A stretch of 64,000 nucleotides of DNA, from contig NZ_CDME01000006.1 in NCBI RefSeq assembly GCF_000826545.1, positions 93,063-157,062 of the forward strand, in the 5' to 3' direction. Position 1 is the stretch's first letter, and each line of letters starts with the position of its first letter. A model generated the notes under the pieces. That model searched no databases and was not told the origin of the DNA. It saw nothing but the letters and a program-made list of their open reading frames with translations. Shown one piece after another: positions 1-9,757 of this stretch. The translations under genes were made by a program, and so were the position numbers. The stretch comes from Kibdelosporangium sp. MJ126-NF4. Its GTDB lineage: Bacteria; Actinomycetota; Actinomycetes; Mycobacteriales; Pseudonocardiaceae.

Positions 1-1
1 C

Positions 2-652
2 ATCGTCGCGGCCCGCCGTGCCTGCACGATCCTGAACCTCGAACCGGCGTTCGAGTCACCGGAGCACCCGAAACCGTTGCCGCCCGGCTCCTTCGGGCTG
101 CACGACGAGGAGTCCGGGCTCAGTTTCGCCGCGGGGAAGCTGACCGTGGTCGCCACGACCGGGTCGGACGCGTTCGCCGACCGGCTCGGCCGGTACGTCG
201 ACGCTCCGGTGCGCGCGGGGGACATCGCCTTGCGGGAAGCCGACATCGAGGAGGTCAGGGATCGGATCCTGGTGGCGCACAACCAGGACGTGTTGTTCTC
301 GGGCACGCTCGCCGACGAGGTTGACATGGGCAGGTCCGTCGAACTGGACACTGCCTTGTGGGCCGCCGACGCGATGGATGTCGTGGACGGTCTCGAACAC
401 GGCACGCAGGAGTTCCTCGCCGAACGCGGCCGGACGCTGTCCGGTGGTCAGCGGCAGCGGATGCTGCTGGCCCGTGCGTTGAGCTTCGACGCGGACGTGC
501 TGGTGCTCGACGAACCGACGTCGGCGGTGGACGCGCACACCGAGGCCAGGATCACCCGGCGGGTGGCCGAACTGCGCCGCGGCCGGACGACGGTCGTGTT
601 CAGTCAGAGTCCGTTGTGGACACGAGTCGCGGACGAGGTGCACGCCCCATGA
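2..652 (+). CDS. ABC exporter subunit, C-terminal part (degenerate NBD)
   Basis: The gene is cut by the left window edge. The reading frame is open from base 2, so the apparent TTG start at 77 is internal. What remains is the nucleotide-binding domain of an ABC exporter half-transporter. It has a Q-loop (HNQDVLFSGTL), a perfect signature (LSGGQRQR) and a Walker B (VLVLDEPTSAVD). The Walker A position reads VVATTGSDAF, with no GK[ST], and the switch histidine is replaced by Gln (VVFSQSP). The domain should therefore bind ATP poorly itself but lend its signature to a partner. Its stop overlaps the ATG of the next ABC gene by 4 bp, so the two are translationally coupled and probably form a heterodimer. 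The substrate cannot be inferred. Confidence 0.85.
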   Translation: MVAARRACTILNLEPAFESPEHPKPLPPGSFGLHDEESGLSFAAGKLTVVATTGSDAFADRLGRYVDAPVRAGDIALREADIEEVRDRILVAHNQDVLFSGTLADEVDMGRSVELDTALWAADAMDVVDGLEHGTQEFLAERGRTLSGGQRQRMLLARALSFDADVLVLDEPTSAVDAHTEARITRRVAELRRGRTTVVFSQSPLWTRVADEVHAP

Positions 653-2403
653 AGACAACACTTCCCTTGGCGGACAAGCGCACTGTCCGCACGTGGATCT
701 GGGCGGTCGCGGCCAGGAACAAGTGGTCGTTCCTCGGCATGATGTCGCTGTTCGGCGCGGCCACACTGGTCGGCCTGGTCAGCCCGCAACTGCTGGGCGA
801 GTTGGTCGACTCGGTGTCCGAGGGCACGACCACCTCGCACATCGACGTGATCGCGTTGGTCTTCGTCGGCGTGCTGGTACTGCACGCGGTGCTGAACAGA
901 CAGGCCCAGTTCCGGGCCGCGGTGTTCGGTGAGCGGCTGCTGGCCGAGGCCCGCGAGGGCATGGTCGAGCACGTCGTCAAGCTCCCGCTGTCCACGGTGG
1001 AGTCGGCCGGAACGGGCGACCTGCTCAGCCGGGCCACGTCCGACGTGGACAAGCTGGACGAGGGCCTGCGGCAGGCGGCGCCGGAGATCACCATCGCGAC
1101 CGTGACCGTGGCGTTGACCGCGGTGGCGATGCTCATCACGTCACCGGTGGTCGCGCTCGGCATGCTGGTGGCGGTTCCGGTGCTGGTGGTGGCGACACGC
1201 TGGTACCGGCCCCGGGTGATCCCGCGCTACGAGGAGGCGCTGGCGAACTGGGCGGAGGTGCACTCCAGCACCCACGAGACAGCCGACGGCGGACGAACCG
1301 TCGAGGCGTTGCGGCTGCGTGAGCGGCGACTGGCGGTCAACGACCGGAACGTGGACAAGGCGGTCGGCGTCGAGTGGTACTGCAGCCGGTTGTGGGCGTG
1401 GTTCCTCGGTGGGCTGGACATGGCGTTCATCCTGCCGCTGGCCGCGATCCTGCTGATCGGTGGTTACGCCTACACGGAGGGCCTCGCCGGGATCGGCGCG
1501 ATCACAGCGGTCGTGCTGTACGCACGCGCGCTGGTCGAACCGTTGAACAGCGCGCTGACGTGGATGGACGAACTGCAGGTCGGCAACGCCGCGCTGCGCC
1601 GGATCCTCGGCGTGCAGCAGATCAAACCGGACCCCGGTGACGAGTCGGCCACGCCGAAGGGCACGGCCATCGCGGTGCGGGGCGCGAAGTTCGCGTACAG
1701 CCCCGGCCGTGCGGTGCTGCACGGCATCGACCTGGACATTGTGGAGGGTGAACGGCTGGTCATCGTCGGCCCGTCCGGTGCGGGCAAGTCGACGCTCGGC
1801 CGGTTGCTCGCCGGGATCAACGCACCCGACTCCGGCTCGGTGACCATCGGCGGTGTGGAGGTCACGGCGTTGCCGTTGGCCAAGCGCCGCAAGGAGATCG
1901 TCTTGGTGACGCAGGAACAGCACGTGTTCGCCGGGACGCTGCGGGAGAACCTGACGCTGCCGCGCGCGGCGACCGACGACGAGCTGTGGGACGCACTGCG
2001 CACTGTGGACGCGGCCGACTGGGCGAAGTCGTTGCCCGACGGCCTGGACACCGTGGTCGGCTCGGGCGGCGAGGCCGTCCCGCCCTCGATGGTCCAACAG
2101 ATCGCCTTGGCCCGCTTGGTGATCGCCGACCCGCACACCCTGATCCTGGACGAGGCCACGTCCCTTCTGGACTCGTCGGCGTCCAGAAACCTGGAGAAGT
2201 CGTTGAACGCTGTACTGTCCGGCCGGACAGTTATCGCTATCGCGCATAGGCTCGCCACCGCTCGGGACGCCGACCGGATCGCCGTGATGGACGGCGGAAG
2301 CATCGTCGAGCTGGGCAATCACGACCAACTGATGGCCCTGGACGGCTCCTACGCGAGCCTGGTGGGCAGCTTCTCGGGTGAGAAAAGGGGAGCCATGCGT
2401 TAG
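649..2403 (+). CDS. ABC transporter, fused permease/ATPase half-transporter
   Basis: A 584-aa half-transporter with an N-terminal six-helix exporter domain (roughly residues 20-300) followed by an NBD. Walker A GPSGAGKST lies near residues 374-382, Walker B LILDEATS near 500 and the H-loop AIAHRLA near 532. The signature LSGGQ is replaced by PPSMV near residue 479. These losses complement those of the upstream subunit, so the dimer should have one catalytic and one dead ATP site. This resembles known heterodimeric exporters such as TM287/288 but is more extreme. The ATG at 649 overlaps the upstream stop (ATGA). Much longer upstream extensions of this frame are shadow sequence inside the previous gene. 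Confidence 0.9.
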   Translation: MKTTLPLADKRTVRTWIWAVAARNKWSFLGMMSLFGAATLVGLVSPQLLGELVDSVSEGTTTSHIDVIALVFVGVLVLHAVLNRQAQFRAAVFGERLLAEAREGMVEHVVKLPLSTVESAGTGDLLSRATSDVDKLDEGLRQAAPEITIATVTVALTAVAMLITSPVVALGMLVAVPVLVVATRWYRPRVIPRYEEALANWAEVHSSTHETADGGRTVEALRLRERRLAVNDRNVDKAVGVEWYCSRLWAWFLGGLDMAFILPLAAILLIGGYAYTEGLAGIGAITAVVLYARALVEPLNSALTWMDELQVGNAALRRILGVQQIKPDPGDESATPKGTAIAVRGAKFAYSPGRAVLHGIDLDIVEGERLVIVGPSGAGKSTLGRLLAGINAPDSGSVTIGGVEVTALPLAKRRKEIVLVTQEQHVFAGTLRENLTLPRAATDDELWDALRTVDAADWAKSLPDGLDTVVGSGGEAVPPSMVQQIALARLVIADPHTLILDEATSLLDSSASRNLEKSLNAVLSGRTVIAIAHRLATARDADRIAVMDGGSIVELGNHDQLMALDGSYASLVGSFSGEKRGAMR

Positions 2404-2432
2404 ACGGTGACCCGAACACGGTATTAAGTGGC

Positions 2433-3242
2433 ATGGCTTTCGACTGGGTTTCGCTGACCACGGACTACGGGCTGGCTGACGGCTTCGTGGCCGCGTGCCG
2501 AGGCGTCATCGCCCAGAAGGCACCGAAAGCCCAGGTCATAGATGTGTCGCACGCCGTGCCGCCGCAGGATGTGCGGCGCGGCGCGACCATCCTGGCGCAG
2601 GTTGTGCCGTATCTGCCGCCCTCGGTGCACGTCGGTGTGGTGGATCCCGGTGTCGGCACGAGCCGCCGCGGGATTCTCATCGTCACCGAGGAAGGCGTTC
2701 TCGTCGGCCCGGACAACGGGCTGCTGCTGCCCGCGGCCGGAGCGCTCGGCGGACCGCAGGCGGTCCACGAACTGCTGGCCGAGGAGTACCGGCTGCCGTC
2801 GGTGTCGCACACGTTCCACGGCCGGGACATCTTCGCGCCCGCTGCCGCGTACCTGACGCTGGGTGTGCCGCCGTCGGACTTCGGGCCGGAGATCGACCCG
2901 GCGACGCTGGTGCGGCTGCCCGAACCGAAGGTCGTGGTCGGCAGCCAACGACTGCAGTCCGACGTGCTGTCGGTCGACCACTTCGGCAACATCCAGCTGG
3001 CCGCGCAGGTCCGCGACATCATCGCGACCGGGCTGCTGCTGCCGGGCGCGTCCGTGCAGGTCCAGATCGGGATGCACACCGTCGACGCGACCATCGGCCG
3101 CACGTTCGACGACGTCGAGCCCGGTGAGGCGCTGGTGTACGTCGACTCGGCCGGGCATGTGGCGATCGCGGTCAACCAGGGCTTCGCCTCGTCGCTGCTG
3201 ATGGTCGGACAGCGCGACCCGATCGCCGAGATCCGCCGCTAG
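2433..3242 (+). CDS. SAM hydrolase (adenosine-forming), SAM hydroxide adenosyltransferase family
   Basis: A 269-aa protein of the DUF62 / chlorinase-fluorinase superfamily. It shows the family N-terminus (LTTDYGLADGFVAACRG), the VVDPGVGT loop, the GPDNGLL motif and the FHGRDIFAPAAA motif carrying the conserved His and Arg of the D-R-H set that activates water. Known family members hydrolyse S-adenosylmethionine to adenosine and methionine. The chlorinase/fluorinase halide loop is not evident, so hydrolase is the expected activity. It starts 30 bp after the ABC gene on the same strand and could be co-transcribed with it; no functional link to export is proven. Confidence 0.88.
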   Translation: MAFDWVSLTTDYGLADGFVAACRGVIAQKAPKAQVIDVSHAVPPQDVRRGATILAQVVPYLPPSVHVGVVDPGVGTSRRGILIVTEEGVLVGPDNGLLLPAAGALGGPQAVHELLAEEYRLPSVSHTFHGRDIFAPAAAYLTLGVPPSDFGPEIDPATLVRLPEPKVVVGSQRLQSDVLSVDHFGNIQLAAQVRDIIATGLLLPGASVQVQIGMHTVDATIGRTFDDVEPGEALVYVDSAGHVAIAVNQGFASSLLMVGQRDPIAEIRR

Positions 3243-3250
3243 ACCCCGAC

Positions 3251-3889
3251 TCATACTCGGCGTTTTGCCAGCGTGTGGGCCAGGACGATGACCAGGACCG
3301 ACAGTACGACCGACTCGGCGGCGATCAGGAACACCGTTGCGGCCGGGCCCGGGTGGTCGCCCGCGTACAGGTCGATCAGGGCGTTCACCGGCGGCGCCTG
3401 ACGGACGAACAGCTGCGCGAAGCAGATCCCGACGCCGAGCACGATCGTCCAGCCGAGCCTGGGCAGCACCGGACGGCTGATCACCGTGCCGAACGCGACT
3501 CCGGCCAGCGTCGTCATCGCGAAGTCCACGGCACCCACACCGACCTGCGTGAACTGGCCGGAGGTGACGGTCAGCCAGGTCAACGCGACCAGGCCGAGCA
3601 CGCCCGTGCACAGCAGCGCGGTGCCGACCTTGGCCAGCCACACCCGGCGGAAGCCGCCGTTGATCGACATGGTGATCGCGGCCTGCATCGGCTCCTCGTT
3701 GTGCATCACCACGATGGTGATCCACAGTCCGATCGGCACGAGCGCCGCGGACGCCATCGCGTACGTCGGCAGCACCGGACCGGTCGGTGGGCCGATGATC
3801 ATCAGGATCGCCAGGTAGGCCAGCATCGGCGCCGCCCAGCGCTGGCCACGCAGAAGGTCGGCGGCGAGATAGCGGACCAGGGGCATCAT
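3251..3889 (-). CDS. ABC-2 type membrane protein (permease)
   Basis: A 212-aa integral membrane protein with about six hydrophobic segments and no catalytic motif. It forms a two-gene unit with the ATPase upstream on the minus strand: its ATG overlaps the ATPase stop (ATGA, 3886-3889). Small permease plus short CcmA-type ATPase pairs are typical of ABC-2 exporters of lipids, peptides or drugs, but the substrate is not recognisable. It faces the SAM hydrolase gene tail to tail with only 8 bp between them. Confidence 0.75.
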   Translation of the reverse strand: MMPLVRYLAADLLRGQRWAAPMLAYLAILMIIGPPTGPVLPTYAMASAALVPIGLWITIVVMHNEEPMQAAITMSINGGFRRVWLAKVGTALLCTGVLGLVALTWLTVTSGQFTQVGVGAVDFAMTTLAGVAFGTVISRPVLPRLGWTIVLGVGICFAQLFVRQAPPVNALIDLYAGDHPGPAATVFLIAAESVVLSVLVIVLAHTLAKRRV

Positions 3890-4668
3890 GACACCGCCTC
3901 GATCAGCGACCAGCCGTCGGCCAGCGCGGTGAGCAGGAGCTTGTCCGCGTCGTCGGTGCGCAGCACCACCCGGCCCGGTTCCTCCAGCAGGACCTCGACC
4001 CCCAGATCAGCGGCACGCAAACCAGGTCGTGTCGGGCGCAACGAGACTCGCATGCCCCGCAACGCTTCCGGCACAAGCCTGCCGTCGCGCAGGCGGTAAA
4101 GCCGACCGTTGCTCACCGCGCTTTCGTGCACGCTCAACAGGATCCTCGCACCGTCCTGTTCGGCCTGTGCCATCAGCGCGGCGAGCTCGGCGCGGGCGGG
4201 CGCGTCGAGACCCGTTGCCGGTTCGTCCACCACGAGCAGTTCCGGCTGTTTCAGGAACGCCTGCATGACCGCGACTTTCTGGCCGTTGCCTTTGGACAGT
4301 GCGGCGATCGGCACGTCCGGCCCCGGCACCAACCGCAGTCGCTCGGCCAGTTCGTTCGTGCGGACACGGGTTTCCCGCGTTGACAGGCCGCGCATTCGTC
4401 CTACGTGTGCGAGATAGTTCCGCGCTGTCATGCGGATCGCGGCGGGCGCTCGTTCCGGCACGTAGCCGACCGTGTCCGGCCTGCCGGTGACCCGGCCACC
4501 GGTCGGCACCGACGCGTCGGCGACGATCCGGAGCAATGTGGACTTGCCAACACCGTTACCAGCGACGATGACGGTCGTCTCGCCGGGTTCGATGGTCAGG
4601 TGCACGCCGTCGAGCACCCATGGGCCGGTCCGCGAGTAGCGTTTTCGCACTCCTTGAACGACTGTCAC
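3886..4668 (-). CDS. ABC transporter ATP-binding protein
   Basis: A 260-aa cytosolic ATPase with Walker A GNGVGKST near residues 37-44, signature LSKGN followed by GQKVAV, Walker [13 protein letters not shown] and an H-loop (LLSVHES). The GTG at 4668 is chosen because the ABC domain begins immediately after it. The frame is open upstream to about 4953, but that part is low-complexity shadow lying opposite the carboxypeptidase start. The gene is coupled to the permease downstream by a 4-bp overlap and together they make a minimal ABC exporter. Confidence 0.85.
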   Translation of the reverse strand: MTVVQGVRKRYSRTGPWVLDGVHLTIEPGETTVIVAGNGVGKSTLLRIVADASVPTGGRVTGRPDTVGYVPERAPAAIRMTARNYLAHVGRMRGLSTRETRVRTNELAERLRLVPGPDVPIAALSKGNGQKVAVMQAFLKQPELLVVDEPATGLDAPARAELAALMAQAEQDGARILLSVHESAVSNGRLYRLRDGRLVPEALRGMRVSLRPTRPGLRAADLGVEVLLEEPGRVVLRTDDADKLLLTALADGWSLIEAVS

Positions 4669-4825
4669 GTTCCCATATTGCCGGAACCGACGATCGGTTC
4701 GCCGCCAAAGGGCTTCACCCCTTCGGCCGTACGTGGGCAATCGCGCGGACACGTCTTGCGCACGCTCGGTGAGCCGACCCACGCTACGAGACACCCTGCA
4801 CATAAGTACCCAAAAGGGAGGGCCC

Positions 4826-6094
4826 ATGAGGTCTCGTCGCGGTCTGTTGGCCGCGGCGGCGCTTGGCGCTGCCATCCTGCTGCCCCTGCCGCTCACGGCA
4901 TCGGCACAGCCCGACCAGAGCACGGCTGCCGTCGTCCAGAACCAGGCGACCACCGTCTACACCGTCAGCAACACGACGCCGGAGTCCCGTACCGCGATCA
5001 GCCGGTTCGACGTCGACATCTACGGCGTCGACAGCGGCACACTCACCTTCGCCGCCACCGAGAGCCAGGCCAAGGCGCTGCGGAACGCGGGATTCCGGCT
5101 GACCCCACAGGCGACGACGCTGGACTTCCCACCCGCCGACTCGATGTACCACAACTACGCCGAGCAGACCTCGGAGCTGCAGAAGATCGCCGCGGACCAC
5201 CCGACGATCGCGCGGCTCTCCAGCATCGGCAAGAGCTACCAGAACCGGGACCTGTGGCTGCTGAAGATCAGCGACAACGTGGCGAACGACGAAGCGGAGC
5301 CCGAGGTCCTGTTCACGTGCCAGCAACACGCCCGTGAGCACCTGACACCCGAGATGTGCCTGCGGATCGCCAACAGGTACACCGACGGCTACGGCACCGA
5401 CACCGCCATCACCAACGAGGTGAACGGCAAGGAGATCTGGATCGTCACCAGCATCAACCCGGACGGTTCCGAGTACGACATCGCGACCGGCTCCTACCGG
5501 TCATGGCGCAAGAACCGCCAGCCCAACGCCGGTTCGGCCAACGTGGGCACCGACCTGAACCGCAACTGGGGCTACAACTGGGGCTGCTGTGGCGGTTCGA
5601 GCGGCTCGACGAGCAGCGAGACCTACCGCGGCCCGTCGGCGTTCTCCGCGCCGGAGACCCAGCGGCTGCGCGACTTCGTGGCCTCGCGCGTGGTCGGCGG
5701 TGTGCAGCAGATCAAGACGCACATCGACTGGCACACCTACTCGGAGCTGATCCTGTGGCCGTACGGCTACACGACCGCCAACACCGCTCCGGGCCTGGAC
5801 GCCAACCAGGAACGCACCTTCCGAACGCTCGGCCAACAGATGGGCCAGACGAACAACTACACGCCGGAGCAATCCAGCGACCTCTACATCACCGACGGCT
5901 CGATCGGTGACTGGATGTGGGGCGTGCACAAGATCTGGAGCTACACGTTCGAGATGTACCCGCGTTCGGGCGGCGGCGGCTTCTACCCGCCCGACGAGGT
6001 CATCGTCCGCGAGACCTCGCGCAACGACCGTGCGGTGGCGCTGTTCCTCAGCTACAGCGACTGCCCGCCGCGCATCATCGGCGGCACCTGCTAG
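4826..6094 (+). CDS. secreted M14 family zinc carboxypeptidase
   Basis: A 422-aa secreted peptidase. The ATG at 4826 follows a purine-rich ribosome site (aaaaggga). The N-terminus is a clear Sec signal peptide (Arg-rich start, Ala/Leu core, cleavage near TASAQP). The M14 metal and catalytic residues are visible: HxxE at His168/Glu171 (HAREH), third zinc ligand His303 (DWHTYSEL) and catalytic Glu376 (YTFEMYPR). The arrangement [12 protein letters not shown] also fits carboxypeptidase T/A-like enzymes from actinobacteria. It removes C-terminal residues from peptides outside the cell. It stands alone, transcribed divergently from the ABC pair. Confidence 0.93.
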   Translation: MRSRRGLLAAAALGAAILLPLPLTASAQPDQSTAAVVQNQATTVYTVSNTTPESRTAISRFDVDIYGVDSGTLTFAATESQAKALRNAGFRLTPQATTLDFPPADSMYHNYAEQTSELQKIAADHPTIARLSSIGKSYQNRDLWLLKISDNVANDEAEPEVLFTCQQHAREHLTPEMCLRIANRYTDGYGTDTAITNEVNGKEIWIVTSINPDGSEYDIATGSYRSWRKNRQPNAGSANVGTDLNRNWGYNWGCCGGSSGSTSSETYRGPSAFSAPETQRLRDFVASRVVGGVQQIKTHIDWHTYSELILWPYGYTTANTAPGLDANQERTFRTLGQQMGQTNNYTPEQSSDLYITDGSIGDWMWGVHKIWSYTFEMYPRSGGGGFYPPDEVIVRETSRNDRAVALFLSYSDCPPRIIGGTC

Positions 6095-6906
6095 TCCTGG
6101 TCGATCCATGAGGTGACGGAGACGGGGTCGCCGACGGCCAGTTCGCCCGTGCTGAGCACGGCGAACTTGGCGCCGAAGGCGACCCCGCCTTCCACCCGGC
6201 GGTAGCCCGCCAAGGTCCTGGTCGGCTCGTGGCCCGCCTTCCGGCCGATCGCCTGGTCAACCGTGGGGACCACGCAGCGGGTCGCCTTCTTCTCCCAGCC
6301 CAGCTCGACCGTGCCGACGGTCATCGTCCGGACGCGGTCTTCGGTGTACGGCTCGTCCCAGCCGCTGACGACCACGTTGGGCCGGAACCGGTTCATCGGC
6401 AGCGCCTGCCCGCCGTTCTCGGCGATCCGGCTGTTGAGGTGCACCAGCGAGGACTCACCGATCACGTGCAGCGCGTCCGCGTCGGCGAAGCCGACCAGGC
6501 CGCCGAGCACGCCGTTGGAGTGCCGTTCGAGGTCCGGCGGGACCCGCACCAGCCGGACCGGCTCACCCATGAACCGCGAGAACCATTCGGCCGGGCCGGT
6601 GCCCTGGTCGACCGCTTTGCCGGTCCACTTGTGCAGCACGACCTCGGACTGCTCGCCGTCGATCACGATGTCGAACTCGGCGTCGTCGAAGCCCGGAGCG
6701 GCCAGCTTCAGCGTCCCGTCACCGAGCGTCGGCCGCACCACGGCCATCTTCGCCTGGGTGCGCTGGGTGATGAACGTGCCGTTCTGGTCGACGACCATGA
6801 ACAGCCTGTCGTCGGCGAGCCCCATCGGGCCGACAACGCCGCGGTCGAGAGACTCGCCCGCGCACCCCTTGACGATGTACCGGATCAGTTCGACAACACG
6901 CCCCAT
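6091..6906 (-). CDS. MOSC domain-containing protein
   Basis: A 271-aa protein with an N-terminal MOSC beta-barrel domain (YPVKG-like [14 protein letters not shown], then [15 protein letters not shown]) and a C-terminal MOSC core containing the conserved Cys ([10 protein letters not shown]) thought to handle sulfur or molybdenum-cofactor chemistry, as in YcbX/YiiM-type proteins. The ATG at 6906 was chosen over a TTG seven codons upstream because the domain starts right after it. The stop codon shares its last bases with the end of the carboxypeptidase gene (convergent 4-bp overlap). The substrate is unknown; related proteins reduce N-hydroxylated compounds. Confidence 0.85.
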   Translation of the reverse strand: MGRVVELIRYIVKGCAGESLDRGVVGPMGLADDRLFMVVDQNGTFITQRTQAKMAVVRPTLGDGTLKLAAPGFDDAEFDIVIDGEQSEVVLHKWTGKAVDQGTGPAEWFSRFMGEPVRLVRVPPDLERHSNGVLGGLVGFADADALHVIGESSLVHLNSRIAENGGQALPMNRFRPNVVVSGWDEPYTEDRVRTMTVGTVELGWEKKATRCVVPTVDQAIGRKAGHEPTRTLAGYRRVEGGVAFGAKFAVLSTGELAVGDPVSVTSWIDQD

Positions 6907-6923
6907 GCCGCCAAACCTAGCTG

Positions 6924-8351
6924 TCAAAGGATCGGCGCGGGAGCGTAACCTGCCGCTTCGGGGTACTCGTCGAGCACTTCTGAGACACGCTTCACAACCG
7001 CGCGGACCTGGCTGTCGGCCACCCCGGTGAACGAGAGCCGGTCGGCGAGCAGCGCGTCCAACTGCTGTCGGTCCAACGGGATCCGCTCGTCGGCGGCGAG
7101 CCGGTCCAGCAGGTCGTTGTCCGCCTGGCCCTGCTCGCGCATGGCCAGCGCAACGGCGACGGCGTTCTCCTTGATGGCCTCGTGCGCGGTTTCCCTGCCG
7201 ACGCCCGCCTGCACAGCGGCCATCAGAACCTTTGTCGTGGCAAGGAACGGCAGGTACCGGTCAAGCTCACGAGCGATCACAGCCGGGTACGCGCCGAACT
7301 CGTCGAGCACGGTCAGGAATGTCTGGAACAGACCGTCCAGGGCGAAGAAGGCGTCTGGGAGCGCTACCCGGCGCACCACGGAACACGAGACGTCGCCCTC
7401 GTTCCACTGGTCACCGGAGAGTTCACCGACCATCGACAGGTAGCCGCGCAGGATCACCGCGAAGCCGTTGACCCGCTCGCAGGAACGCGTGTTCATCTTG
7501 TGCGGCATGGCCGACGAGCCGACCTGGCCGGGTTTGAAGCCCTCGGTGACCAGTTCGTGCCCGGCCATCAGCCGGATCGTCTTGGCGACGCTGCCGGGCG
7601 CAGCGGCCAGCTGGACCACAGTGGACACAACGTCGAAGTCGAGCGAGCGCGGGTACACCTGGCCGACGCTGGTGAACACTCGCCGGAAGCCCAGGTGCTC
7701 GGCGACCTTGCCCTCAAGGTCGTCCAGAGTGGACTCGTTGCCGCCGAGCAGGTCCAGCATGTCCTGCGCGGTGCCGACCGGGCCCTTGATGCCGCGCAAC
7801 GGATACCGGTCGATCAGCGACGTCAGCCGCTCGAAGGCGACGAGCAGCTCGTCGGCCGCGGTGGCGAACCGCTTGCCCAACGTGGTCGCCTGCGCGGCGA
7901 CGTTGTGCGAGCGGCCCGCCATCACCAGATCGGTGTGTTCGGTGGCCAGCCGTGCCAGTCGGGCGAGCACGGCCAACGTCCTGGCCGCCATCAGTTCGAG
8001 CGACCGCCTGATCTGCAGCTGCTCGACGTTCTCGGTCAGGTCACGGGACGTCATGCCCTTGTGCACGTGCTCGTGCCCGGCCAGCGCGTTGAACTCCTCG
8101 ATCCGCGCCTTCACGTCGTGCCGCGTCACCCGCTCACGCTCGGCGATCGACGCGAGGTCGACATCGCCGAGCACCCGCTCGTAGTCCGCGACGACACCGT
8201 CGGGGACCTCGATCCCCAGCTCGGCCTGTGCCTTGAGGACCGCGAGCCACAGCTCGCGCTCAAGCATCACCTTGTGCTCGGGCGACCACAGCTGGGCCAG
8301 CTCGACCGAGGCGTAGCGGCTGGCGAGGACGTTCGGGATACTCGGCTTCAC
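6924..8351 (-). CDS. purB: adenylosuccinate lyase
   Basis: A 475-aa full-length member of the fumarase/aspartase superfamily. It catalyses two beta-eliminations in purine synthesis: SAICAR to AICAR, and adenylosuccinate to AMP. The superfamily signature loop GSSAMPHKMN lies at about residues 278-287 with the catalytic Ser. The TSRDLTEN and GRSHNVAAQ motifs around residues 101 and 146 carry the other active-site residues. purD and purA also lie in this window but on separate transcription units. The stop sits 17 bp upstream of the MOSC gene start, so the two could be co-transcribed. Confidence 0.96.
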   Translation of the reverse strand: MKPSIPNVLASRYASVELAQLWSPEHKVMLERELWLAVLKAQAELGIEVPDGVVADYERVLGDVDLASIAERERVTRHDVKARIEEFNALAGHEHVHKGMTSRDLTENVEQLQIRRSLELMAARTLAVLARLARLATEHTDLVMAGRSHNVAAQATTLGKRFATAADELLVAFERLTSLIDRYPLRGIKGPVGTAQDMLDLLGGNESTLDDLEGKVAEHLGFRRVFTSVGQVYPRSLDFDVVSTVVQLAAAPGSVAKTIRLMAGHELVTEGFKPGQVGSSAMPHKMNTRSCERVNGFAVILRGYLSMVGELSGDQWNEGDVSCSVVRRVALPDAFFALDGLFQTFLTVLDEFGAYPAVIARELDRYLPFLATTKVLMAAVQAGVGRETAHEAIKENAVAVALAMREQGQADNDLLDRLAADERIPLDRQQLDALLADRLSFTGVADSQVRAVVKRVSEVLDEYPEAAGYAPAPIL

Positions 8352-8383
8352 GGTGACACAGCGTATGTCACCTCGATGCGCCC

Positions 8384-9160
8384 CTAGATATGCACAGCCG
8401 GATCAGTGGCCAGGCGCACCAACTGGTCCTGGGTGAGCGCCACGTTCTGCTGGTACACGGGCTTCACCTGGGTGGTCGGGTCGTAGTTGTAGGTGGTGAC
8501 CTTGGTGATGGTGCCGTCCGTGCGGAAGTGGCTGGCGGTGAGGATGGTCATCGCCGAGTCGTTGCCGGTGCCGCCGTTCTCCAGCTGGATCTTCACCTTG
8601 CTGCCGTCCTGCTGGGGCAGTTCCGGGCAGTTGCCGCACTGTTGCTCGTCGGTCTGGTCGGTGCGGACCTGTACGGCGACCGCGGTCGACACGGTTCCGA
8701 GCTTGAACTTCACGAACCCGTCGAGGTAGTTCTGTCCCGGCGAGAACTGCCCGGTGGCCTCGCCGCCGAAGTCCTCGACGACCACCGACTTCGCATTCGC
8801 GACGACGGCGGGCACCTGTGTTTTCAGGTATGTCTTCAGCTCACCGGCACGCTGCCGCAGCTGAGCCTCCGATGGCGGTGGCAGCTCCGCCGTGTACGTG
8901 GCCGTCGCGGTGGGCGTCTGGGACTGGTTCGGCGGCGCGGCCACCGGGATCTCCACCGACCCACCTCCGATCCCCAGCACCACGGGGATCGTGACGGCGA
9001 CGACGGCCACGGCGGCCGTGCTGACACCCACGGTGACCAGGGCACGGCGGCGGCGCACCAGCCGTTCCGCCGTGGTCACCAACTCGTCGAGGTCGAAGTC
9101 CATCGGTGGCTCGTCGGCCACGGCCAGCCGCAAGCCCTCCCTCAGTTCCTGCTCACTCAA
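8384..9160 (-). CDS. membrane-anchored partner of SigE-type sigma factor
   Basis: A 258-aa protein with a short acidic cytoplasmic N-terminus (about 38 residues), an RRRR stretch, one transmembrane helix (about residues 40-65) and a Pro/Thr/Ser-rich then globular extracytoplasmic part. No zinc-binding anti-sigma (ZAS) motif is seen. It is coupled to the sigma factor gene by TTGA: the TTG start at 9160 overlaps the sigma stop and is preceded by a strong aggaggg ribosome site 7 bp away. This position suggests a membrane regulator of the sigma factor. The role is inferred from context only. Confidence 0.7.
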   Translation of the reverse strand: MSEQELREGLRLAVADEPPMDFDLDELVTTAERLVRRRRALVTVGVSTAAVAVVAVTIPVVLGIGGGSVEIPVAAPPNQSQTPTATATYTAELPPPSEAQLRQRAGELKTYLKTQVPAVVANAKSVVVEDFGGEATGQFSPGQNYLDGFVKFKLGTVSTAVAVQVRTDQTDEQQCGNCPELPQQDGSKVKIQLENGGTGNDSAMTILTASHFRTDGTITKVTTYNYDPTTQVKPVYQQNVALTQDQLVRLATDPAVHI

Positions 9161-9696
9161 GACACAACCCTCCTAGCTGGCTTTCCTGCCGTCAGGTTCT
9201 CCACCACTTCCCGCAGCGTCGCCAGGCCACGGGCGGTCTGGCTCTTCACGGTCCCCTCCGAGCACCCGAGCACCGCGGCCGCCTCGACCACCGACAGGTC
9301 GTCGAAGTAGCGCAGGACCAACGCGGCCCGCTGACGCGGCGGCAGCTCCAGCAACGCACGGTGGGTCATGTCCTTGGCCCACGAGCGGTCCTGGGCGGCC
9401 TCCGGATCGGCCGACACGTCCGGTGTGTCCGGTACGGACTCGTACCGCAGTTCACTGCGTCGCCACGGCCTGCGCTTCTCGTCCAGCCAGGTGTTCAGCA
9501 ACACCCGGCGCGAGTAGTTCTGCAGGCTGTCCTGCTTCTGCACCTTGGCCCACGCCCGGTAGATCTTGATCAGCGTGTTCTGAGTCAGGTCCTGGGCCAG
9601 GTGCCAGTCGCCACAGAACAGGTAGGCGCAGCGGCGTAGTCCCGCCGCGTGTTTCTCGGCGAAGGCTCGGAAGCTCTCTTCGTCGGGTTTGCGCAC
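9157..9696 (-). CDS. SigE family RNA polymerase sigma factor
   Basis: A 179-aa ECF-like sigma factor of the actinobacterial SigE family. Region 2 is marked by RRCAYLFCGDWHLAQDLTQN and region 4 by LPPRQRAALVLRYFDDLS followed by the helix-turn-helix (VLGCSEGTVKSQTARGLATLRE). The GTG at 9696 was chosen because an aagggag ribosome site sits 6 bp upstream; an ATG six codons earlier overlaps that site. It directs transcription of an unknown regulon and is coupled with a membrane protein gene downstream. A paralogous pair lies at 10.4-11.7 kb. Confidence 0.88.
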   Translation of the reverse strand: MRKPDEESFRAFAEKHAAGLRRCAYLFCGDWHLAQDLTQNTLIKIYRAWAKVQKQDSLQNYSRRVLLNTWLDEKRRPWRRSELRYESVPDTPDVSADPEAAQDRSWAKDMTHRALLELPPRQRAALVLRYFDDLSVVEAAAVLGCSEGTVKSQTARGLATLREVVENLTAGKPARRVVS

Positions 9697-9757
9697 TATG
9701 GGCTCCCTTCGCATTCCCGACGTACCTCACGCGCCGTCCGAAGCGAAGGTTGCACAG

